Shown here: piece after piece, positions 22,593 to 32,491 of the stretch | How positions within the stretch are numbered: the first letter of the stretch is position 1 | How the letters are laid out: the number at the start of each line of letters is the position of its first letter | Assembly (NCBI GenBank): GCA_022225965.2 | Contig: JAKJXP020000055.1 | Span: 62,001 to 126,000, forward strand | Direction of reading: 5' to 3' | DNA: 64,000 nt | From: Diatrype stigma | Taxonomy: Eukaryota > Ascomycota > Sordariomycetes > Xylariales > Diatrypaceae | Made by a program: the position numbers and the translations under genes | Notes under the pieces: model-generated | What the model was told of the DNA's origin: nothing | The model's database searches: none | What the model saw: only the letters and a program-made list of their open reading frames with translations

Positions 22593-24550
22593 CTAATGCA
22601 CCAGCCCCAAATCGACCCTCTTGCTAACCTCCCGCCAGTACTCCACTCTCTTCATCTCCCGGAACGTCTTCCCCCACTTGATCATGACCAGAAAGCCGCT
22701 GCAGATAGCCAGCCCTACCATGGCGGCGCTGACAAAGCAGTTCTGGTATCCCAGGTTTTCCAGCCAGGGCGTGATGCCGTACCCGATGGCGAACGACATC
22801 GTGTTCCGGATCAGGATGCACGTCGTCAGGGCGTCGCCCGAGAGGTCGCGGTAGCTGTCGATCAGGTACGACACGGACAGTGTGATGCCCATGGTGATGG
22901 CGAAGGCGGTAGTGCCCATCGCGAACACGAGCCCGAACCAGTGGACCTCGTGCGCGGCGCCCACGCCCCAGAGGACCAACGACGCGGGGATCACGAGCGT
23001 CGACACGGCGAACAGCCAGAGCCGGTGCTCCGGCTCCGAGATACCCTTATTCCTCCGAGCCATGCGAATAATGAAGTAATCGGAGAATACCCCTGTGAAT
23101 ACGGTCCTAGACGTTGGGTTGTTAGGGGCTTACGATTAGGTAGGGACGGATGTCTGCGACGCGCCCGGGTGGGTGAACAAAACTCACCCGATGGATACAC
23201 CGATCATACAGGCAACATAGCTGAGCCCCACCATGGCCGGTTTGAAGTTATACGGTGCGCTTCCTAGGATAATTGAGCTTGTAGCGTTCAGGATGTTGAA
23301 GTATATCAGGTATGTGCCGTAGCTGAAGCCGGCATAGAACACGACTGGCCACGACAGGAGCTTCAGGGACTGCCAGGCACGGTAATGCATCATGAACGGT
23401 CTGGGCTTGTCCAGAAGAGACATTCGCTGCCAGAAGCCCTTGGGGTTCTCTGCATATCCGGAATGGTCAGGGCCGTCAACGGGAGAAGCTAACTCGCTCC
23501 CCTTGTCCTTCTCAGCACCCCCTTTCTCTGGTTCGCTGCTGTTCCCTACAGCTTCTTCACTACCCGCTGCCGCTGTCGTCACAACGCCCACGGTCCTGCG
23601 GTCATAGTTCGTCTCTTCCATGAAAAAGAACAGGAAGATCAAGGTGGCAGCGCAGAATATGCCAGGGAAGTAGAACACCCACTTATACCCCATGGCATCA
23701 TTGATGAAGCCGGAGATTATAGGGGCGAAGAAATTACTTCCCGCCAGCGCCCACGCATACCATCCCAGATAGGTAGCCCGCTCGTGGGCGAAGAACAAAT
23801 CCGCGATGGTCGTTTCTGGCAACGCCTCGCTGAATCACCAGGTGGTGTTAGCCATCTCTCTTTCCGGGTAGTGTAGTATAATCAACGACAGCTAAATATG
23901 TGCTTGAAATGAGCCGAGTAGCCAAAACTCACCACGGCGCCGAGAGAAAGCCGCTCAGTATTCGGTTCGCAATCCACTGTCCGTCACCCTTCGCATACGG
24001 TCCCCAAAAGGTCACGGCCGTCATGGTCAGTAGCGAAACCAGGTACGTCACACGCTTGCCGTATTGGAGCGCAAACGGCTGCCAGAACAGAAGGCCCCAA
24101 CCTAGCAGGAGGAACATCTGCTCACCAACTTGTGTGTCAGTAGGTAATCATTTCAGCAATTGCGTCGATCGTGCGCTTGCGTAGGTGGCTTAGCCTCTAG
24201 GTACAGTACGGATCGGGGCGGCTTACATAGCCCGTACCAGCGTTCAAGTTCGCTTCCGTCACCGACAGCGCCTCGGACAGCGGCACGAGCACGGAGTAGA
24301 CGACCGATAAAGCGATCCCGACGAACCAGGTATAGAGCAGAGCGCATGCCAGGGCGAGATACTTGCGCCTCGGGGCCCAGTTGAGGGGATCCTCCGGGTC
24401 GGCCGAGGGGGTCGGTACGAGGACGATGTCCTGGTGCTCTTTCGCGTGGCGTGTGACCATCGTGTGCTCGAGGTCGACGAGGTGTACCGTGCCAGGCACG
24501 AGCGACTCGTCGACCACGATGTGGTGACCTAGAGCTGGAACGGCCGCCAT
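22593..24550 (-). CDS. MFS transporter, DHA1/HOL1-like
   Basis: Four exons, 24550-24227, 24117-23933, 23829-23188 and 23106-22593, join in phase and give about 554 residues. The N-terminal cytosolic part carries DPEDPLNW, typical of fungal DHA1 transporters of the HOL1/polyamine-like group. TM segments follow in order, with [38 protein letters not shown] spanning the exon 2-3 junction at TM4-5 (cytosolic motif side). A long charged loop lies between the two six-helix halves (residues about 265-320), and [15 protein letters not shown] marks the loop after TM8 (motif A-like repeat). Family members carry cations, polyamines or drugs by proton exchange at the plasma membrane. The substrate cannot be read from sequence. 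Introns are 109, 103 and 81 bp. Confidence 0.85.
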
Positions 24551-25647
24551 TTCTTTTACTGGCGTTAAGAAGAGATTGGCGAGGTAGGTATTTTACATGA
24601 TTGGGAATTGTACGAGATAAAGGGAAGGGGCCGAGAGTTCTGAGAGGTACTTATCAATGAGAGCTATCTCGTCGGCCTGGGTGGCCTATCGCGGGGAGTC
24701 CGCGATCTGCAGGCCCCGCGTCATCCATTATCAGTTCGATGCAACCTTGTCCTTGCACTTGCAGGAGCTTATCATGAACTCTGATAACCTCTGATAACCA
24801 TGCAGCTGCCATACCGCACGTTGTTGGCAAAATGGTAGGGTTCCTATTGTACCTAGTTCCAGATACCGGGAATTAGGTTGGGCTGGGCTTGCCGGTGCAG
24901 CTGCCGGTAGTAGAGCTTGCGTGGTGATGGCTTCATTTAGTTGCCTAATTAGGTAACGGCGCCGCCTGTTAGTAAACCTTCGTCACTCCGTTGCGGCGGC
25001 AGTGTTGACAATGAGTGGAGCACAACTGCCGTGGCCGCTGCAGGAGTACGGCTCAATAAGCTGTCAAGCCGACAGGGGATGTCTATTTTCATTTTCGTTA
25101 CGGATGCGACAGAATATACGAAATGTATAAGCGAGAAAATGGTTGCATATGGAGCTGTTCAGTGTTTGGCGAAAAGATACGCCCTATCCTATGGCAGCTG
25201 CAACAAAGAACGGAGAGGAAACAGACCTTCAGCCAGCCCATCGATACTTACACATCCTCCCCCCTGGCGGGTATCAATGCTTGATCATTCAATGCCTGAT
25301 CATTCCGGCCCACTCCCTTCCACCCGAGTCCTTGATCTCTAAAGCCAAGAGATGCAACTTCCCTACTTCTACCTATATAGAAGTCCATAAACATCGTAAT
25401 TACCGCTTAGAACAACTGACTACATGCGTAAGGTTATGGTCATAAACATCGCTTCGTTACTCAAGGCGAGCAACTTCACATGGGCTTCAGGATTCCCACG
25501 TCCTCAAAGTTCAAATAGATACCCTCCTCGTTACTCACTTCGTATCACTATATTACCTAAGCCCCTAATCAAATCGTTCGAACCGAATATCTGTATACCT
25601 CGCGTACCCTGCTAACTAGGAGTACGCTTCCATGAATATAACTTGCA
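24551..25647. other. Divergent intergenic region
   Basis: Shared upstream region of the MFS gene (minus) and the Cys-rich gene (plus). Open frames at 25031-25615 have no features. No binding-site arrays were seen by eye. Confidence 0.45.
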
Positions 25648-26832
25648 ATGGTACTGATGCAAGTGAGCCCGTCGGGCAAACCTACTACTAGACAGCAACT
25701 CCAGCGGCAGTGCGGTTCGCACCATCGAGAGCCATGGAACATCGACAAGAAGAGCCCCAAGGCCTGGTTCAACTGGCACCGCTAGTGTTTGTTCCCGAAC
25801 CATCCGGCACTCCGATGGACCGTTATTGTTGGCGCCACGTGCACCATTGTAGCTATCATAGTCTCTGCTCTTTCGTACGCGATTTACCGCTCCGTGACGC
25901 TCTATCATACCACGCCCGTCGCTTTCCTGCTCGGCGGCAAGGCAGCAACAACAGCGTCCGCAACAGACGGGCGGCTCCCCGCCACAGCTCTGCCGAACTC
26001 CGGGCCCTTATTTATAGGATGCGTGACGGCACAGAATGATACGCGAAAGAGCAATCCATTTCCATTCTGCGGCGACCAGCAGAACGGCTGTGACAAATAC
26101 AGTCAACCGGTCCGTCTCCTGCTCTGCCCACTACACTATGTCCTTTGGGCACTCGACACAAATTGCTGCCTGCTGCCTGCCGATGCTGACGAGCAGACAT
26201 TGTGCAACTAGTTCATATGCTGTCCCGTCGGACTGGCCTGTTTCGAGACCGAGTTCTCCCCCTCGGGGATCGTCTGCTGCGGCGTCGACGACCCCTGCGA
26301 CGTGACGGAGGACAGCCCGGCCACATGCGTCGAGTACACGGTACCCTGCAAGCGGAGCCAGGGCGGCGGGTGCTGTCCGCAGGGCACAGACTGCTCGCCC
26401 GAGGGATGCGTGGACGTCTACCTCGCCGCTCCCGGTCTGCAGTCGACCCTTCCGGGCACCACCGCCATCACCACCGCGACCACTACCACCGCCGCCCGGA
26501 CCGTCCCCACCACCGGCACATCGCTACTACCCGCCGTACCGGACATCATCAGCGCTCTTACACAGGTTAGTCTTAGCAGCAGCAGCAGCAGCTCGAAAAC
26601 AACCAAGGCCCCCAGCGTCGGCGGCGGCGGAGACGTCGCCACTACCGTCACTGCGACCAAGTTCCCCGACGCTGTCACCGTCACGACGATCAAGTTCGGC
26701 GAGGTCGCGCAGAGCCGATGTACCAGGGGCGTTTGGCCCGGCCTGGTGGTCTCGCAGTGGCCGACATTAGAGATATTTACTCTTGCTCTAGCGCTTGGTG
26801 TCGCGTGGATCATACTTCTGGGGGAATCTTGA
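25648..26832 (+). CDS. Cys-rich membrane protein, Ser/Thr-rich (gene model uncertain at 5' end)
   Basis: The main exons are 25786-26109 and 26212-26832. They join across a 102-bp intron with donor GTCCGT and a GCTGAC branch, which removes an in-frame TAG at 26209 and brings SQP next to FICCPVGLACF. The product has an N-terminal helix (WTVIVGATCTIVAIIVSALS), a Cys-rich ectodomain (CGDQQNGCDKY, CCPVGLACF, VCCGVDDPC, GGGCCPQGTDCSPEGC), a long Thr/Ser-rich stalk and a C-terminal hydrophobic end (IFTLALALGVAWIILL), possibly a GPI signal or second helix. No ATG exists in frame between the TAG at 25783 and the Cys-rich part, so a start must come from upstream. One solution is a 15-base first exon 25648-25662 (MVLMQ) spliced by GTGAGC to 25786. 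The other is a nonsense mutation in a continuous frame. No enzyme family is recognised. Confidence 0.55.
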
Positions 26833-27561
26833 AAGAAATAACGTATTGGTTATGCCGTAGTCAGTAGGTAAATTGCATAGGACACCCCCTCCGTTTGCCA
26901 GAGGGGGGGGGGGGGGGGCGTTTTACACGGTTGTATTAGCTCCTATAAGAGAATAGGGGGCTGGCAAATCCATAGGGACAAAGCGTCATACCAGACTGCC
27001 AGATTGGGTAATTAGAGACTGGAACTTGATTGCTTAAATAGGTACTAGGTAGCTCTAGATTCTTGGTTTCATTAAGGTTCTCTCTCTTATGGTGCTGCTA
27101 CGGTACAGGACATGAAAACGATGCCGCTTCACCACACAAAAATGGGACGTTGAGATAAGTGGCTCGAGAACCAACCGTTTTATGCCCTCTTGTGTACTAA
27201 TGCCGATGTGCTAGGCAACAATCATGATTACTGTACCCTACAAGGTGCGTCAGCGCCCATACCGGCGCCTATAACGGCACAGGTGCGCGAGCAGGGTGGT
27301 GGGGGTTTGATCCTTCCTGAGCCTTTGGCGGGTTTCCTGAACTCGCGCCTGTCCATGGATAATAAAAGATGTATGAGTCATACGGTAACGTCTATAACAA
27401 GCCTAAGGTACCTACCCCCTACCACTCGATGACCTGATCAATAAGTTGATAAGGTAAAAGCTCTGGTCGGTCGCCTACTTTATGGCACACTTCAACAGGA
27501 CGTTCCAGTGTCATGACAGATTCTTGGTATTATTCATCCACCATCGATACAATATCTCACC
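26833..27561. other. Intergenic with a 16-G run
   Basis: A run of 16 G lies at 26903-26918. It is preceded by CCCCCTC that can pair with GAGGGGG to form a short hairpin. It follows the Cys-rich gene and could affect 3' end formation or simply be a slippage-prone tract. Confidence 0.5.
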
Positions 27562-28257
27562 ATGTCGTCGCGAAGCATGATCACGGACGGTTTCGCAACA
27601 GCGTTCAAATCCAAACGCCTGATATACAGGGCATTTGAGAACAACGAGCATGACAAGAACTTCCTGCACCAGATCGAGAACGACCCGGTCGCCGCAGCCC
27701 TCTCCACCCCGTCTAAGGTCCGGCCGCGGAGCACGAAATCCACCGAGTGGGTGGCCGAGAGCCTGTCCAAGTCGGTCCTCGCCGTGATGGTCTGTTTACC
27801 TCCTCCCGGTCATTCAGGCGCATTTTCCGGGGAGGGAGAAGAGCTATCAGCAACACGAGAACCCCCAACACCCATCGGCTACGTGGTGCTCGGCTGGGCG
27901 GGCGCCGACGGGCCGCTCGACCAGTCGCACCACCGCACCATCGGGGTGGGGATCGCGCTAGCGGCGCCCTACCGGGACGGGGGCTACGGCGGCGAGGCGC
28001 TGGACTGGGCGCTGGACTGGGCGTTCCGGCACGGCGGGTACCGTCGCGTCGAGCTCAGCACCGTCGCCTTCAACGAGCGCGCCCTGCACCTGTACCGGCG
28101 CCTCGGCTTCGTCGAGGAGGGCCGCCGCCGCCAGGCCCACTGGCACGATCGGCGGTGGTGGGACCTCGTGGATTTCGGCATGTTGGAGGACGAGTGGGCG
28201 GCGAGGAGGGGGGTGTCGGAGGAAGGGGAGGGGGGAGGGGGAAAGGCTGAAATATAG
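27562..28257 (+). CDS. RimJ/RimL-like GNAT acetyltransferase
   Basis: A single exon encodes 231 residues. The N-terminal strand SKRLIYRAFENNEHDKNFLHQI is the usual start of the RimJ/RimL (Acetyltransf_3) group. A variable Gly/Ser/Pro-rich loop follows (residues 75-100). The acetyl-CoA-binding region reads GVGIALAAPYRDGGYGGEALDWALDWAF, with the glycine-rich turn YRDGGYGGEA in place of the usual RGKGYGTEA. VELSTVAFNERALHLYRRLGFVEEGRRR is the classic motif-B ending. Such enzymes acetylate N-terminal or small-molecule amines. The C-terminal 20 residues are Gly/Glu-rich and probably disordered. It lies alone, with no obvious partner gene. Confidence 0.82.
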   Translation: MSSRSMITDGFATAFKSKRLIYRAFENNEHDKNFLHQIENDPVAAALSTPSKVRPRSTKSTEWVAESLSKSVLAVMVCLPPPGHSGAFSGEGEELSATREPPTPIGYVVLGWAGADGPLDQSHHRTIGVGIALAAPYRDGGYGGEALDWALDWAFRHGGYRRVELSTVAFNERALHLYRRLGFVEEGRRRQAHWHDRRWWDLVDFGMLEDEWAARRGVSEEGEGGGGKAEI

Positions 28258-28707
28258 TTAGTATTAGCAGGATAACGCAGACATCGTATTCGTGCTTTTC
28301 CGGTTACGCTCGCCACTCTTCTGGGTTTCCGAATCGTTTGATGGTGGCAGAGTAACAATGGAGGCTTGTAGACTCGCCGAGCTAACTAAGCAGCCCAACA
28401 ACACCACATTCAGTCGTCAGCACTGCATATTGTGTTATTCCATTGCATTATTACGCCTCTATTGAATATATGAATGAGGCAGACCTCCTCGGGGTCTTGT
28501 CCGCAAATGAGGGCGGCTGACCTCGGCAAATAGAACCAACCTCCTTTCCCCGGTCCTTATCCTTATCCAGAAACGCCAACCCGAGCATAAACATGGGATG
28601 TTTATCCGGGTAGTCAGTACGCGAAGTAACTACTTAGTCGTGAAGCAGGTAACTAATCTACGGGTGGTTGATCCACCACTGCCGTGGGATATCTAGAGAT
28701 CGTGAAT
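28258..28707. other. Tail-to-tail intergenic region
   Basis: Lies between the 3' ends of the GNAT gene (plus) and the SYLF gene (minus). No structure seen beyond presumed 3' UTRs. Confidence 0.45.
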
Positions 28708-30245
28708 CTACCAGAAGCCAAACCACTTTTTCGGTTTCGGCTTTTCTGGCTTCTCTCCACCAGCACTGCCCTCGCCAGCCCCTCCTGCTGCTCCCATATA
28801 CCCTCCCTCACTATCCCACCCAGCCGCATCTCCCGGCGTCGGCGTCGGCGTTGTTGGCCGTCTGCCTATCTCAGCCAGGATCGCCGGGTCGGCCTTGCCG
28901 CCCCCGGCCTCACACACGACGGCCATCAACCGCGCGGCCCCATCGGGCCACATGCGGGACCCATCGTCCGCCAGCCGGCCCGGCTCGTGGCTCCTGACCT
29001 GGCCGCGGAGGATCTGCTCGGGCAAGATGCCCTTCTCGCCGTAGAAGGCGGCGTTAGCGTCGGGGCGGGCCACGATGATGGTGCCGTCGACCTGGACGCC
29101 GGCCCAGAAGCCGCGCGACTTGATGTAGCTCCAGACGGGGGCGCGGGCCATATCGCGCAGGTCGGCCTCGACGACGGCGCCGGCGCTCGCCGGGCCCGCG
29201 ACGACCGACATGTCGCCGCCGAGCGAGAAGCGCGCGCGGCGCATGAACCCCTCGACGGCCTCGGGCGCGTTGAGCACGAACACGCAGTCGTAGACGTCGA
29301 GGCCGAGCATGAGGCCCACCGACACCGAGTTGGGCAGGATGCCCGAGGGCGGGCTCCACGACCCGTCGGGCAGCCGCGCCAGCACCACCCCCGAGCCCCC
29401 CGTGCCGCCCACGTGCGCCCCGCCCGTGCGGAACGTCGTGAAGATCGCGAGGCCCCGCGCCGACGCGATCGCCTCGGGCGGGATCCGCACCAGCGACCGC
29501 TGGTTCGACTTCTTCCGGCTCGGGTCGGCTGCCGACACCGTCGGTGGCGGCGCGTGCTTGGATGGCTTGGGGCCCGGGTGTAGCGGGTCGCCGGGCGAGG
29601 GCGCGGGCGAGGAGGGGTCGTCCGTGTAGTAGCCGTCGACTGTGTATGTGTGTGAACGGGTTATTGTAAGTCACCCTAGGCCGTACCTCATTTCCCTTAT
29701 TTCTTTTTTTTTATCTTTTCCCTTCTTTTGACCCTTAATAGAGCGGGACAGAAGCTAGATGTGGGTACGACATATCACGGGGAGGGAGACATACGGACGA
29801 AATTCTTCAGTATCCTAGCACACTTATCACACTCCTTGTCCAGCGTGGTCGGCCACCACGCCTCGCAGCCGAGCTTGTTCGTCAGCTTGTTGATCGGGCC
29901 GGCGGCTTTGTTGGACCACTGGTACATGCGCTCGTTAAAGGAGGGCTTCGGCTTTGCCGGCTTCCCATCTTCACCACCTTCCCAAGGGGGCTCTGTCTGG
30001 TGAGTCGCTGACGAGGGAGATGCGGGAAACTGTGGCTCGAGTTTGACGGGATGTGACGAGAGGGCCACGCATGTTCCAGACTCCTCTACGAGACCGGCCT
30101 CGTAGCCCGGATGTGACGGGGTTGGGGACGGGGGCGGGTAGTGATACGGCGGAGGAGGTCCCGCGGGAGGCCCAACGGGCGTGCCGTCGAGCTCTTGGAT
30201 GAAGACGGGTGGCGCGTATTGGTGGTATCCTTGGGGTCGTTGCAT
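28708..30245 (-). CDS. SYLF-domain (Ysc84/SH3YL1-like) protein
   Basis: Two exons, 30245-29795 and 29639-28708, join with donor GTATGT and acceptor ACACAG, giving about 460 residues. The first exon encodes a Pro-rich N-terminus (PPAGPPPPYHYPPPSPTP) and the start of the SYLF domain, QWSNKAAGPINKLTNKLG and WWPTTLDKECDKCARILKNF. The second exon completes it: LDGYYTDD, ARGLAIFTTFRTGG, SGVVLARLPDGSWSPPS, GLMLGLDVYDCVFVLN, and the terminal strand ADLRDMARAPVWSYIKSRG. SYLF domains bind phosphoinositide membranes and, in yeast Ysc84/Lsb4, actin at endocytic patches. Yeast Ysc84 has a C-terminal SH3 domain. Here the C-terminus is Gly/Pro-rich and ends KPKPKKWFGFW, with no SH3, so it may instead offer its N-terminal proline tracts to SH3 partners. 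Confidence 0.85.
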
Positions 30246-31558
30246 AGCTGTCTTATTACGTATTGCGTATGTACAGAACCAAGAAGATGGTTTTGCAGTC
30301 TTTGCCCAGCTACGAAAAGTATATAACAATGATGTTCTGAATCCGATATACAGAAACTCCTTCGTACCGGCGATTGCTTAGTGAGCCAAAAGATGGAATC
30401 CAGTCTCTATATCCACCTCACCGAGGAACGAAGCCCAACATATAGCAGCACCCAACAGCACATCTTCAAAGCGCGGCACGTACATTTCATTCTTACATTG
30501 GGGTGGGCTGAGCAAATTGAGGCTCGGCTCTCGCGGCACCACGGCGTCCGTGAGAAGATAACAATAAGTACACGACGAGCAAATCAATTGCTAGGTTGCG
30601 ATACTGTGCTGTCTGGTGATGCTGACGGGGTGCAGCAGATTACGGACAGGGGATCGTTATTGGCGGGGGCCATCAGCTGTCACTGCCACATATTCCCCGA
30701 CCATCCCGATCTCCGTGTGTACGTGTAGTTGGGGTTTGAGCCTTGAGGCCCACGATGTACTACGTGGAAGTCTATTTAATTGACTCCGTACGACAATTGA
30801 CTACTGAACCCGAGCGCGGCAGTCCGTTCGAGTTCATAGCACTCTGTGAGTCTGTGTCGTGCATTCCGGGGCTCCCAACTACTTAGGCTCAGAGTGTTTC
30901 TGCCTCTGGATTCGAGGTGATAGTTAGGCCATGATGATAAAAGTGATATACTGATTAGCAGGTCGCAATCCATAGATGCAAACATCACTTACCATGACAC
31001 GGAGCTCCCGTAAATGTTCGAAGCCCGGAGTTATGTCCCGAGTTATGGCCCGCTACGGAGATCATCGTTATCTATCCCCTATCCCCTATAAATTCTACCA
31101 CGCTGCCGGGTCTATTACGTCCATACTGAGCCCCGTGTGGCTGTGTAAGTATGTGGCTATGAATATCAACCATGTAAACCTGGAAGCTAATTAAAGCTGC
31201 CAATGGCCGATGGCCGATGGCCGATGATGAGTTTCACGAAGCTTCATTCTCTAGATCTCGACCACCTTTGCATTCATTGCTCCAACTACGACTTTTTACG
31301 ATACGATATACCTAGGCACTCTACCTACATCGACATCTCCACAACATGATCGATGGAACCATCACTCAATCCTAGCCTGTTTCCATGGAGAACCGATACA
31401 AACTCGGGCTCCCCCCAGGATCACGACCCTAACCGCGAACCACGCTGGCTATACACTAACTAGCTTCTACACGGCGACGAGTCAACGGACTTTAGCGATA
31501 ACGGAACATAGCATAGCCGTAATAATACCTAATACGTAATAACCGAAACCCCGAAACG
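30246..31558. other. Intergenic, no supportable gene
   Basis: Head-to-head spacer between the SYLF gene and the plus-strand gene at 31559. It contains a short tandem repeat GGCCGATGGCCGATGGCCGAT near 31206-31226. No coding signal is convincing. Confidence 0.45.
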
Positions 31559-32491
31559 ATGCCTCGGGTCCCCTTCGGCGTCCCGCACAAGAAGAAAGGC
31601 CCCAAGCCGTTCCCGGGCTCGAAGCGGACGCGATGCGACCTGCGGGTGCCGCCGACGGCGGAAAAGAAGCCCCGGAAGCCGACGACGCGGCACTCGAAGC
31701 GGCGCAAGACGCAGGTGCTGGAGTGGCTGATCCGGCACCGGATCGCGGAGCAGCGGGCGCGGCCGAGCGACCTGTACCACGCGGTGCGCAGCCGGTCGGG
31801 CGAGGCGCTGATCTCGTACGAGGAGATGCGGGACCGCAAGATCGTGTGGGAGCGCGGGGGCGTCGTCTACCGCACCCCGACGTACCGCGACGCCGCCAAG
31901 CACTGGCGCATCAACGCCGGCGTCATCGTCGCCTGGTGGCAGAACAAGGAGAAGTACCTGCCCAAGAGCGAGATCGAGCGCATCAGCGCCCGCCACCCCC
32001 TCACCGGCTGCTCCTTCGATCCCATACCGAATATGCCGAGGCCGCCGCCGCCGCTGATGCCGACGGCGAGTGGTGCGCCGGGAGGAACCCAGAGCACGCC
32101 GATCGAGCTCGACGGCGGCGATGACGACGCTAGCATCCACCCAGATGCAGTAGCGGAGCGCGAAGCGGAAGAGAGACAAAGAGCAGGCGAGCAGGTTGAC
32201 GACTACGACGACGACGACGATGATGAAGACGATGATGACGATATTGATCTCGATATCAACAGCGATATCGATGTCGGTGATGCTGAGATGGAAGACGGCG
32301 AAGACGAAGACGAAGATCAAGACGAAGACGACGGCGGGAATATTGACGTCGATCAAAACGTTGACGGCGGAAGGACGGAACTCCAATCCGATGGCATAGA
32401 ACATACGGAGCAGTTTAGAGAGTTCCCGGACGACTTCGAAGATGCCTTGGGCGAAGACGATCCAGATATGATGCCACAGGATCTCCCCTGA
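31559..32491 (+). CDS. Nuclear-type protein: basic HTH-like N-terminus, acidic tail
   Basis: A single exon encodes 310 residues. The first 65 residues are very basic (KKKGPKPFPGSKRTR, RHSKRRKTQ) and would serve as a nuclear localisation signal. Residues 66-145 are helix-rich and contain TQVLEWLIRHRI and YRDAAKHWRINAGVIVAWWQ, with the look of a helix-turn-helix DNA-binding fold of the CENP-B/psq kind, although I cannot confirm that. A proline-rich linker follows, and from about residue 215 the chain is a long Asp/Glu tract (DDYDDDDDDEDDDDD). Acidic tails like this are found in histone chaperones and chromatin factors. I do not recognise the gene. The opposite strand carries a long open frame, which is a shadow of the GC-rich codon use. 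Confidence 0.7.
   Translation: MPRVPFGVPHKKKGPKPFPGSKRTRCDLRVPPTAEKKPRKPTTRHSKRRKTQVLEWLIRHRIAEQRARPSDLYHAVRSRSGEALISYEEMRDRKIVWERGGVVYRTPTYRDAAKHWRINAGVIVAWWQNKEKYLPKSEIERISARHPLTGCSFDPIPNMPRPPPPLMPTASGAPGGTQSTPIELDGGDDDASIHPDAVAEREAEERQRAGEQVDDYDDDDDDEDDDDDIDLDINSDIDVGDAEMEDGEDEDEDQDEDDGGNIDVDQNVDGGRTELQSDGIEHTEQFREFPDDFEDALGEDDPDMMPQDLP

Noticed and set aside
22593..28257. A biosynthetic gene cluster (transporter plus two accessory genes)
   Set aside because: No backbone enzyme or tailoring enzymes lie nearby, and the genes have unrelated likely roles.
28684..29583. 299-codon frame on the plus strand opposite the SYLF gene
   Set aside because: Low-complexity Ala/Arg/Asp composition created by GC-rich codons of the real gene on the other strand.
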